From positions 1,583,371 to 1,647,370 of the forward strand of contig CM063246.1 of assembly GCA_032158295.1 (NCBI GenBank): a stretch of 64,000 bases of DNA, in the 5' to 3' direction. The position numbers and the translations under genes are program-made. Positions 54,472 through 64,000 of this stretch are shown in pieces. The notes below the pieces were generated by a model. The model worked only from the letters and a program-made list of their open reading frames with translations. It was not told the DNA's origin and searched no databases. The DNA comes from Pycnopodia helianthoides (lineage: Eukaryota > Echinodermata > Asteroidea > Forcipulatida > Asteriidae). Each line of letters begins with the position of its first letter. Position 1 is the stretch's first letter.

Positions 54472-57400
54472 ATGTGGGTGCTACAAAACAGCAAAGATTG
54501 TGGTATGTAAAGATAACAATACCCATGGTTAAAGAGGACATGAATGCTTTTCCTTAATTTAAGACGTGAGTCTGACTGGCAGTGGCACTCTCTATTCTGA
54601 GTTACATGGAGGACTCATGGACTCGGTACCAGTGAGTTGCGTTTGTCCCCCCGAAAACAGGGCACAGCGCAAGCTGTCAAACCCCTCCCCTGATGCACTT
54701 TGAAGTTAGAATTAGCTAGTACTGGTACGGTAGTGGTACTTATTATGGAGGTAGACATTGTTCCCTCCCATGCTGACACAGTGACACCCCCGTGAGTTCT
54801 GTGTTGGCACTGGCTGCTGCTGCAAGTGCAAGTAGTGCAGAACCAACCACGGGATACGGGCATGACTTAAATTTATCTAAAACTATGTTTACAATTATTT
54901 TGTAGTCGGCTAAGTTGGAGTCGTCATGGTCGTTATCGGTTTTTTTTGTAGGAGGACCAAAATACTATAGTCGCTGATAGTATCAGTAGTAACCCTCTTA
55001 TTTGTTTGTTAGAGAGGAAAATACTTTTACAAATAGTAAGAAATACAACCGTGGTTGCTCTAGAGGATTTATTTTAAAAGGGAAATAATGTCCAAGTCAA
55101 AGAGGTGAATCAAACAAGTGACCTTCAAGAGTGGAGGTCGGATAAAACAATTTTTCTCATAGTCCCCTTTTTTGACGTCGAAAAATGAAAGATAAATACA
55201 TATGTCAACGACGGAATGTCAGGATTGACTAGACTGGGTGTAGAGACATGAGAGATGTTGGGTGCAATTGATCGATCTATGGCTGTTAAAGAGATGGGAT
55301 TCCTCCTACCCCCCCACACTTTTTAAACTCGCCTGTTATTTTATTTCCATTGATTATATTGGTTCATCTGAAGAATGTCCAGGGTATTAGGCCCCCCATG
55401 CATGGAATGTGGTATAGCATTTTCTAGCATGCATGGAATGTTGTGTATAAAATGTTCATTGTTTGATTAATGCAGTGGCCATTACTGTGAATGTACCAAT
55501 TGCCCTCTGCATTGTGTAGTTTATGTAGGGCTATATAAAAGCCAAGGTATTTCTCATGCTGGGTTGCACTCATCACTCCACCACCATCGAGTCAGCCAGA
55601 GGGCTCTGCCCAACTCTTACAGGTTGGGTGTCACCACTTCATCAGCCTTGGCCACACCTGGTCCAGCCACACCCTGGTCCAGCCACACCCTGGTCCAGCC
55701 ACACCCTGGTCCAGCCACACCCTGGTCCAGCCACACCCTGGTCCAGCCACACCATGGTCCAGCCAAAGCCTTGGTAGGTGGGCCTCATGCTATAATAGAA
55801 ACAGTTCGCTGAAATTTTGTTTCTTTTCTCCTTCAAGACAATGGCTAGAAGCTTTTGGTGCTTACATCTTCAAGACAACACAGGCAGTGATCCGCCACTC
55901 ACTCACCGCTCTGTCTCTCCTTCAAGTAGAAGGCCTAAGACCCACACCAGGTCTTTGAGTTTCTCTGATCATGCAACACGATCGACCAATCACATAGATC
56001 GACCAATCACATAGATCGACCAATTGCACCCAACAGAAACACTACGTGGCAGCAGACATAGGCTACAGTTCCACCAGGGAGCCTTGTTTACATTAATAGT
56101 GAGCATGCAGACATCTCCAAGAATAATGGATTTACCCAAGTCTGCCGCCACCTAGCATTCCTCAAAATCACCTTCGGTTATTATTAGATCACTCTGAAAG
56201 TTAATGAATTAATTTTGATTTTTCCTTGATACAGATATCCGCTTCTATCTTTTTGAAGGCCAGGAGTACACCGTTGGACGTCGAGTAAAGACTGGCTAAG
56301 AACTCTTTCCCCCCCCTCTTGCCCCTCTTCCCCCTCCCTCTTGCCCCCCATCCCTCTTGCCCCCCCCCCAAGTGAGATTGAAAAATCCACAGATGAATGG
56401 TTTGATACAGATTTTTTATCAGATTTTTTACGGTCAGCAGATTTTTGAGCAGTCAATCGGGTTACAGTAAACACATTTTTGTTTACGGGTTTTGTTTTTT
56501 GTTTCCAGATTGCAGGATCTTGATTCTGAATGACAGCTCAGTGAGTCGCAATCACGCCAAGTTGACAGTGACAAATCCTGATGCCAATCAGGTAGGTTCA
56601 GTACTCAGGGTCCTGCCCACAGTGGTCGGTGCCAGAAAACCCACCCGGCAATCGGGATTCCTCAACCGCCACTGGCAGAATTTTCTCTGTTTCCGACCAA
56701 CACACATTTTCCAAATTTTTTTTTCCACTTGCAATTTCCTTTCAAATGTTTTCAACGAAATGTAAAATTGGGTATTTACCAGTAAAAATGGTATCCGAAG
56801 CCATTAATTTTGAGTACTTCTTTGATTTGAGTATGTTTATATGATCTACCGTGTAACTGATCCATCTCGCAATGGTTTCCAGGGAAACCGTTTTCTACCA
56901 CTGAAGAAATCCTGGGCAGAACCCCGAGTACTAAGGATGCTTCCATTTAAAGGTGGGGGTCATCATTTGGTTGTTGTCAACGTAATGCTGATTTCTAGGC
57001 AAAGTTTTCAAGAAAGATACATTCAAAGTCACCTGTGAAATTTCCAGTTGAATGTAGTGAATATACATGTAGTGAGAAAACGGCAAAAACCTAAAAAAAC
57101 CTGTCGCAGTATTTTCATCAAGAACGTCAAATCCATCCACGTTTAGCGGATACCAGCAGCATCTCTAGCCATATCGAAGGCAGCATTTAAACGGAGACAC
57201 CATGGAAATTTAGAAAAGTCGCCTAAAGTTGCGATCTTTGGAGGTCCAAGTTGTTCAAATCAACTTTTACTGAGATGGTTAGGAAACGAACTTAAAGAGT
57301 TCGTTATGATTCTTCAAAAGCAAAAATCATATTTGACTTTTCCCGTTGAATTTTCCGTTCAGAGCAACCCACTTGCGAGACCTCTCCTGACCTTCCACGA

Positions 57401-60400
57401 TTCATCAAAGTATGGCTCGTTAAGAAATGGCACCAAATTGGCTAGTGGTGACACCCCCCTTGAAGATGGCGACCTTATCGTTTTCGGGGCCTTGAACTCC
57501 AACAAGTGGAGGTGAGTTGGGTTTTTTTAGTGCATATTTCTCATTTTTTATTTTAACCCTCCTACTGTCAGTGACTCGTGGCAACATTTTCCAGTGAGTT
57601 GACCAACCATTTGAAACCATTCGACTGCCAAGGTTGTGTACGGTGGCACAACTGTGCACAGAACTAACTGTGTACTGTGTACATGCATTCCCTCATGGTA
57701 TCATATTTCAGGCTGGCATAGTTGATCTATCATTCAAAACCGCTTGAATGGTATTGAATGGTCAGACAGCAAGAGGGTTAATCTATAACACACCCAACTG
57801 CGATAGTAAAGCAGAAGACTTTTGAGAAATGGTCAGTTCAGTGGGGAAAGCCCACGCAATAGACCCTTCCCATGAAATATGCAAATTGAACATCGCACGT
57901 GCGCACTCTCCCTACTGGTTGGCAAAATGAGTGAACATCGCGCCTTTTTGCATGGGACTGATGGTGGCGTGACGCACACGCGTTTGTGCGTCTGCCTTGT
58001 GCACAACTCTATGGCGTTTGCCAACCAGCAGCGTCTGTACGCATGCGTGAATGTAATTAGCGGATTTCATGGGAAGGGTCTATTAGGTAGCTGGACTGAA
58101 AACCCCAATCCACATGCAAGACTCTGGTGCGGGATTTGAACCAGGGTCCGCAGAGGTGAAAGGCCGGGAAGAAACCACTAAGCCAACTCGATTCCCCCGA
58201 AACCAAGGAAGCTTCGAATAGCGAGCTTAACCACTTTGAAGCCTGAGGAATCACCATGAGTTGGAAAGCATAGAAAATCTGGATGTACCAGAAATACTGT
58301 TGCAAAATAATTAATCATGGGATCTTTTATTTATCCGCTTTCTAATAATAATAATAATAATAATATGGAGGTTTTTATCTAGCGCTTTACACACCCGAAG
58401 GGCGTCTCAAAGCGCTTCACACTTATTACCCCTGGTCACTGGGCCATTAGTTTCATTCCTTAAACCATCTCAGCTCCCTGGGGAGTATACAGCCTGTGCT
58501 ACAAATATGCGCTACTAAGCTAAATCAATCACAAGAACCATCTCTGCCCTCTGCCTTCTACATGCAGTACACAGGATTTGAAACTCTTCCTCTGGCTCGC
58601 CGTTGTCCCATAACTACATTCATTCATTCATTCATTCATTCATATTTATTGGTCACATTGTAAAACAACATGAGACTCATCGTCCCGCAATGCAAATATA
58701 CATTATAAAATTGTTTAAAAATATTACAACCACAAACAAACAAAAAGAGATGTGAACTTTATAGTTAAAAGGTTTAAATAATTACTTAATATAAAGTAAA
58801 AGCAATACCCACTGGAATGTGTATTTCAGTGGAGATGACCAGCATTGGGTATAAACGATTTCCTGAAACGTGTTGTTTTATTGCATGGAGGACGCACTCT
58901 TCCTGATTTGTTGACAGTCACTGAGGCATGGAGAAAAATTACCTACTGAACTTAGAATTAAACAGATGACCAGCATTGGGTATAAACGATTTCCTGAAAC
59001 GTGTTGTTTTATTGCATGGAGGACGCACTCTTCCTGATTTGTTGACAGTCACTGAGGCATGGAGTGGATGAGTTGGGTCTTGCATAATGGAAAGGAATTT
59101 TACCAGAGCAGCTGTTTCAGAATTAGTGCGGAAGTTGTTTACATTCCTATTCATTATTTTTGACACCACCTTAGTTACCCGCTCAAGCTTTTGAATGTTC
59201 TTTATGGAAAGACTGCTGTACCAAACAACATTACAAAATGATAAAATTGATTGAATAACACTCTGATAAAAAAGGAATAAAATATCATCACGGACATTAA
59301 ATGACTTCAGCTTCCTGATAAAAAAGGTACGTTGGTTAGCCTTAGCTACCAGTTTACGTGTATTAGTGTTCCACTTAAGATCGCTATCGATGTGAGTACC
59401 CAGGTATTTGTATTCGGTGACCATGTCGACTGGGGTGCCCTGTATAATGATTGGTTCCAGAGTAGTGTTACCTTTGCGGAAATCAAAAACAATCTCTTTC
59501 GTTTTGTTGACATTTATAACTAAAAAGTTACGTTTACACCAATTAATAAAATTGTCCACTTCATGGCGGTATTGGGTCTCATCTTTGCAAGAAATCTTTC
59601 CAGTTAAAGCTGTGTCATCTGCATATTTAATCATACAACACGATGGGAAACTGCACCTGCAATCACCAGTGTACAATGAAAACAAAACTGGGGAGAGCAC
59701 ACAGCCTTGAGGGGCACCAGTATTAGTACAGATGACGTCCGACATTGAGTTCATTAAATGTACTCTCTGTGTACGGTTAGATAAAAAACTATTAATCCAC
59801 AGTGTTAAATAAGGACTAACATCCATATTTCTGAGTTTTTGTACAAGTAAATGTGGCTGTATAGTATTAAATGCCGAGGAAAAATCCACAAAAAGAGTCC
59901 TTACATAAGATTTAGACTTATCCAAATGTTCATGAATGTTGTGAGTGAGTGTAAGGATGGCATCTTCAACACTTCTGTTGGCACAATAGGCAAACTGTAA
60001 AGGATCAACAAAGGTTTTAGTCTGGGCTAAAACAATACCTTTTACAATACTTTCAAAACATTTCATAATAATAGCGGTTAATGCAATAGGTCTATAATCA
60101 TTTAAAACAACAGGTTTAGTTATTTTAGGAATAGGTACAATGGTAGATGTTTTCCATAATTTAGGAATGTCATTTGAGTTGAGCAACCATTGGAACAGTC
60201 TGTGGAAGACTGGTGATAGTTCTTTATAACACGTCTTCAAGATCCTCCCAGAGACCCCATCAGGGCCAGAAGCTTTGCTTGGGTTAATGTTTCTAAGAGA
60301 CTTTTCGACCGATGAGATGTTAAGTTCAATCCTGTTGCATTCGTTAAGCTGTGATTTTAACTCATCACATTGCTGGTCATTTTCTAATTGGAAGTTCAAA

Positions 60401-62811
60401 GTGTCAAACGGCCGAAAAACGTATTGAGTTGACTACCGAATGCTCCAATGTCTCCTGAGGGAACATTGATGATGGTTTGTTTCCTTCCGATTCCCGTGAT
60501 AGACTTGAGTCCCGCCCATGCCTTCTTTGGATCACCATGACGAAAATTATTCTCAATAGTTTGTCCATACCTCTTTTTGCAGCGATTGATGTGTGAAATG
60601 ATTTCTTTTTGGATTCTCCGTGTTTCTTGACGATCCTTACTTTGGAAAGCTTTGTGTTTCTTCTCCAGAAGATTGCGAATGTCCTTTGTTATCCAAGGTT
60701 TATTATTGGGGAACATTTTATGTTCTACTTCAGGAATGATCATGTCCTCGCAAAAAGTTATGTAGTCACTAACCGCGTCCACAGCTTCATCAATTGTATT
60801 AGAATCTATGAAAAGATCCCAATCTGTGCATTCGAAGCATGCTTGTAGAGTTTCGGAGTTTTCTTGTGTCCATTTCCTCACTGTCTTTATAACAGGTTTT
60901 TGTTGCTTCAGTTTTTGTTTGTATTCTGGTAGTAAATGAACCATATCGTGATCAGAGCGACCCAGTCCTGCCTTGCCATGTGCTTTGTAAGCATTTTTGA
61001 CTGTTCCCGTAGCATTTGTCCAGGGTGCGATTATTTCGAGTAGGTATATTGACGTATTGGTAGTAATGAGGTAGGGATGTCCCCAAGTCCATTTATTAAA
61101 GTCTCCAAGAACTAATTTCACTGCATCTGGAGATCGAGTTTCAAGTTCGTTGACAACATCAGCAATTTTGAAGAGGCAATTTCGACATCTGCTGTCGGGC
61201 TTATGTAGACTATTGTTACAAAAATGTGGTTGAATTCTCTAGGAAGATAATGGGGTCGTAAGCCCACAGTCAAAAGCTCAATATCAGGAGAGCAAAAACG
61301 TTGTTTAATGCAGATGTTCGTACACCAGTTTTTGTTCACGTAAATGCACACACCTCCCCCTATGGATTTTCCTGAGTCGATGGTACGATCCGTACGTTCA
61401 CATACGTACCCATCAATATGTGTATCATAAGTAGTGTCCGTTTCCCTAAACCAGGTCTCGCTGAAACACATAATGCAACTATCACGATATTCATAGAGAT
61501 GATCAGTACATGCTTTAAGTTCATCCATTTTGTTCCTTAAGCTTTGTGAGTTACCTGTTATAATCGATGGAAGGGATGGGTTAAATTTACGCCTTCGGAG
61601 TCTAGCACGAATGCCGCCTTTTCTTCCTCTTTTCCAGCGAGCAGCACAACCTTGCGAAGGAATGTTCACACCACTGGGCAGGGCGTTGACCGTTGGCCTC
61701 AGTTTCAACAAAGCGTCCCGGGTGTATACAAAAGGCAATGGCCGTTCTTGCAACGATTGAATATACATGGGTTGAGATAAAACATGGCTAAAATTGCCGA
61801 TAAGAAGGGCAGTGACGATCCCTTGCCACAACAACATTGTTCTTGACAATATTATACAGCTTCGCAAACATCAAAACAGTCAAAAAAGTGACACAGTTCA
61901 CAAATAAACGTGAACAATTTACTAAAAATTACGGACAGAAAATTGCATGCGGGTGGTCGCCACTGAGCAGCGCCCTCCTACAGTTCCTACTTTAAATTTA
62001 AAAAAAACAAAAAACATTGTAGCTCTTGTTAGGTACAGAGTTCTAGACAGAAAGGGTCTGGCACAGGGCAGACAATTTTCAGCTTGATAAAATTTAAACC
62101 TTACTTGTAAGAGTCTACAAATTTCAACTCCATGGCTGAACACAATTTGTATGCGCGGGGGTTTGGACATCTTAACGTTCCATCTGAAGAGTAGAACAAT
62201 TACATCTTGCTCAAGGACATAAACACCATGACCTGCTGAGCCGAGATTCAAACCTGCATTGTGTAATAAACTTAATAATAATAGCTTGCATTTATATAGC
62301 GCTTAATACATGCGTTTCTAAGCGCTGATATTTTTTTTTTACTGCCAGGTATGTGGAGCTATGTTTTTGGAGTATTAGGCCTATTCATTTATAGCATGTA
62401 ATGGTTTACAAGGTGCTGTGGCGCAATATGCAGCCGAATCAAACCAGGAACACCGGGGCAAACCCCTTCTCTTAAAGATAAGTGTCACTGGGTTCTTTTA
62501 CGTGCATTACACAACACACGGGACCAACGGCTTTACGTCCCATCCGAAGGACGCAGCAATTAATGGTTAAGTGTCTTGCTGAAGGACACAAGTGTAAACA
62601 ACAGTCACTTTTACGGAGTATTGTATTTTTTTTTCTTTTCTTCGCTTTATAGAGTGACATATGAACCACTAGTGATAGCTTTTTCATCACTGCCGTTGGC
62701 GAGAAGAAAGCCCTGAAGTTACTGACACGTAAACTTGGTGGTCATGTTGTTCCTGAGTGGAGTAAAGAATGCACATACCTCATCATGACCAAGTTAACGG
62801 TCACCATCAAG
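54472..62811 (+). CDS. NBN: Nibrin (MRN complex), exons 1-5, C-terminus outside window
   Basis: Exons: 54472-54502 (MWVLQNSKDC, phase 1), 56235-56284, 56509-56591, 57363-57511 and 62653-62811. Exon 1 matches the human MW start, its length and phase. Exons 2-4 form the FHA domain: YLFEGQEYTVGRR, then SSVSRNHAKL (phosphothreonine-binding SxxxH core), SSKYGSLRNGTKL and DGDLIVFG, equivalent to human VGRK, SISRNHA and NSKYGTFVN. Exon 5 opens the first BRCT domain (VTYEPLV ... LGGHVVPEWSKECTYLIM ... VTIK). Nibrin recruits MRE11-RAD50 and ATM to DNA breaks through phospho-binding. Two junctions need one extra base: the end of exon 2 (CGA|GTAAAG) and a T-run in exon 5 near 62679-62684. These look like sequence errors since the flanking protein is well conserved. 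Intron 4 holds an antisense LINE. Confidence 0.88.
55649..55771. repeat. 16-bp minisatellite, about 7-8 copies
   Basis: Unit CCTGGTCCAGCCACAC, nearly perfect. NBN intron 1. Gives Pro/Trp/Ser-rich spurious ORFs in several frames. Confidence 0.95.
56613..56790. repeat. Dispersed repeat G
   Basis: TGCCCACAGTGGTCGGTGCC through CGCCACTGGCAGAATTTTCT to CAACGAAATGTAAAATTGGG, as inside the 45809-46145 repeat. It starts 22 bp after the NBN exon 3 donor. Confidence 0.78.
57555..57780. repeat. 125-bp dispersed repeat, longer version
   Basis: AACCCTCCTACTGTCAGTGA at the left and GGTCAGACAGCAAGAGGGTT at the right are complementary at their tips. Almost the same 225 bp is at 46145-46367. This suggests the true element has inverted ends and the other copies are fragments. 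NBN intron 4. Confidence 0.78.
57858..58084. mobile_element. MITE with 21-bp perfect inverted ends and CpG-rich core
   Basis: AATAGACCCTTCCCATGAAA and its complement TTTCATGGGAAGGGTCTATT. The core has GGTTGGCAAA and TTTGCCAACC as an inner inverted pair and CpG-rich GCACGTGCGCAC and GACGCACACGCG segments. NBN intron 4. Confidence 0.88.
58087..58195 (-). mobile_element. SINE S3 fragment, antisense
   Basis: GCGGGATTTGAACCAGGGTC and AAGAAACCACTAAGCCAA match 25380-25615. NBN intron 4. Confidence 0.65.
58343..58366. repeat. (AAT)n microsatellite
   Basis: About eight AAT units followed by TATCTAGCGCTTTACACACC, the junction typical of the GCGCTTTA dispersed element. Confidence 0.85.
58618..61900 (-). 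mobile_element. CR1/Rex1-like non-LTR retrotransposon, nearly full length
   Basis: Antisense in NBN intron 4. Read on the minus strand, the apurinic endonuclease domain comes first (61867-60900: GNSQSLRNKMDEL, CFSETWF, GGGVCIYVN, LGDFN, GRSDHD). The reverse transcriptase follows (60399-58939: KASGPDGV, NDYRPIALT, FVDFSSAFNTI, GAPQGCVLSP, KYADDTAL). It ends in an (AATG)n tail (58618-58645 on the plus strand). The single expected ORF is split into three frames at about 61170 and 60410. Each break is repaired by one base in a short homopolymer (an A-run and a T-run). All catalytic motifs seen are intact. No separate ORF1 was found. Target duplications were not determined. Confidence 0.92.
58835..59064. 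repeat. Exact ~100-bp tandem duplication inside the LINE 3' end
   Basis: AGATGACCAGCATTGGGTAT ... CACTGAGGCATGGAG occurs at 58834-58933 and again at 58964-59063, identical as far as read. About 30 bp of different sequence separates them. It covers the last RT codons and the start of the 3' UTR. Confidence 0.93.
62275..62610. mobile_element. Composite SINE with TAA tail (antisense S2 head)
   Basis: AATAATAATAGCTTGCATTT, ATATAGCGCTTAATACATGC, the GGTGCTGTGGCGCAATATGC body, then GTCCCATCCGAAGGACG and CTTGCTGAAGGACACAAGTG. Ends 40 bp before the acceptor of NBN exon 5. Confidence 0.7.
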
Positions 62812-62965
62812 GTCATACATATTTCCTCAAAGTTATCTTTCTAAAGTAAATGTTTTTACAGTGATTTTTTTTTATTTATTCCTTTTCAATCAATTATGTG
62901 AATTTTGAGAGAGACTTTGTTTTAGAGCACTACCTTCATTTTCAGTGTTATTAATTTATTTTTGA

Positions 62966-63120
62966 AGACCTGGGTCATATCTTTTAGAGCTGCTCAAGCA
63001 CAAAATATTGCTTAACAAATGTCTGCTAAGCACAAATTAGCAGGGAGCCAGTCACCAACGATGCACAAACATGTCCTACGGTATTTGGGCTGGTAACCGC
63101 CTTCTGCTAAAAAAAGTTCC
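62966..63120. mobile_element. Truncated family C hairpin MITE
   Basis: GACCTGGGTCATATCTTTTA and AGAGCTGCTCAAGCACAAAA are retained; the right arm is lost after GGCTGGTAACCGCCTTCTGC. NBN intron 5. Confidence 0.7.
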
Positions 63121-63262
63121 TTGAATGCTCCGGAAAATGATACAGCGCAGAGGTGCAGGAAATTTTGTATAATACTGACGTGAAGTGGTTCAAACTCTTT
63201 GTTGTGATCTTTTGTCGTATGTTTGTATTGTCTTTGTCCACATGCTGGGACCCACAGTAGAC

Positions 63263-63706
63263 CAGGGCCCAATTTCATGGAGCTGCTTAAGTAAAAAATT
63301 TGCTTAAGCACGAAAATAGCTTGCTTATTTTACACATGTTACTGGCCAAAATTTCATGCCTTATACATTGCTTGTGACTGGTATTTAGCTGTTGTTTACT
63401 AAGCATAACAGTTGAGTGTATAGTCTTGGCCGGTAGTCTGATTTTACTAAGAAATGATTTTTTTGCTTAAGCAAAATTTTGTGCTTAAGCAGCTCCATGA
63501 AATTGGGCCCTGGGCCCAATTTATAGAGCTGCTTAAGCACAAAAAAGTAACTAAGCATAACAAAATTATGCTTACCAGAATAAGGTCACCAGCCAAACTA
63601 CCATGTCACAAGTACAATTTGTGACTGGTATCCTGCTAATAATTTGCTTAGCAGAAAATTGTTAAGCATTATTTTCTGCTTAAGCAGCTCTTTGAAATTG
63701 GGCCCA
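63263..63706. mobile_element. Two family C hairpin MITEs head to tail
   Basis: Copies 63263-63512 and 63512-63706 abut at CCATGAAATTGGGCCCTG|GGCCCAATTTATAGAG. Both have complementary ends and TTGTGACTGGTAT(C/T)-type interiors. Confidence 0.9.
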
Positions 63707-63826
63707 GTGGTTGCCACTGAATCATGGGCAACACAGTTGAAATAAGAAAGAAAGAAAGAAAAGAAGAAAAAAAAACGTGTGAATGAAATCGATTGATGTT
63801 TACGTAAATTACTAAAATGACAAGTA

Positions 63827-64000
63827 ATAAACCACAAGGGAAACTGACTGGGTAAACTTGAACTGATTTGGGGTTGAACAAAGAAAGAGCAGGGCACAAT
63901 TTCATAAAGCTGTTTACCGGTAAGCAAATTTTGGTGCTTACTGTAGCAGAAAAATGTGCGTAAGCATAAGCGTTTTTCACAATGATTTATCAAGTTAGCA
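63827..64000. mobile_element. Antisense S1 end and truncated family C MITE at the window edge
   Basis: AACCACAAGGGAAACTGACT and GGGGTTGAACAAAGAAAGAG are the complement of S1 tails. GGGCACAATTTCATAAAGCT from 63893 opens another family C copy cut by the window end. Confidence 0.7.

Noticed and set aside
55556..55836. Pro/Trp-rich ORFs (PGPATPWSSHTLVQ)
   Set aside because: The 16-bp minisatellite in NBN intron 1 read in different frames.
59332..59710. Plus-strand ORFs of 63-100 residues
   Set aside because: Antisense shadows of the LINE reverse transcriptase.

Overview
This is animal nuclear DNA. The genes are split by many short exons with GT-AG introns, and the non-coding DNA is packed with inverted-repeat elements, tRNA-derived SINEs, minisatellites and pieces of non-LTR retrotransposons. 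The gene set (DHX35, AIRIM/C1orf109, borealin/CDCA8, nibrin/NBN, STMP1), the absence of vertebrate-type repeats and the foldback elements resembling sea-urchin TU transposons suggest an invertebrate deuterostome. An echinoderm is the best guess (inference; no species-diagnostic sequence was recognised). There is no operon, CRISPR array or bacterial signal.

Layout, left to right. 1-1028 (-): three exons of a hAT-transposase-derived, ZNF862-like zinc-finger protein that runs off the left edge. 2859-6596 (+): three phase-compatible exons of a probable TraB-domain protein, interleaved with a stack of nested TTAA-flanked MITEs. 6600-12000: mostly repeats, including a 21-bp minisatellite. 12000-13869 (-): a complete three-exon micropeptide gene of 52 codons, the STMP1 orthologue, too small for ordinary ORF searches and containing a GC-AG intron. 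14297-18425: foldback elements, a near-perfect palindrome and minisatellites spread across the region between STMP1 and DHX35 and into DHX35 intron 1. 16743-36669 (+): DHX35, a DEAH-box RNA helicase, all 17 coding exons. 40184-42402 (-): AIRIM, with one apparently U12-type intron. 46867-51616 (+): borealin, seven exons. 54472 onward (+): the first five exons of nibrin, with a nearly full-length antisense CR1/Rex1-like LINE in intron 4. The gene continues past the right edge.

Functional relations. DHX35 is a spliceosome-associated helicase, AIRIM works with the AFG2 ATPases in 60S ribosome maturation, borealin is a chromosomal passenger complex subunit, nibrin is the FHA/BRCT adaptor of the MRN DNA-repair complex, and STMP1 is a mitochondrial membrane micropeptide. 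They are housekeeping genes and not one pathway. AIRIM and CDCA8 are head-to-head here, as they are in the human genome, which suggests an old conserved gene pair.

A caution for users: five reading frames (one in DHX35, two in NBN, two in the LINE) each need exactly one extra base, nearly always in or beside a homopolymer. This looks like systematic single-base deletion error in the assembly and not gene decay.
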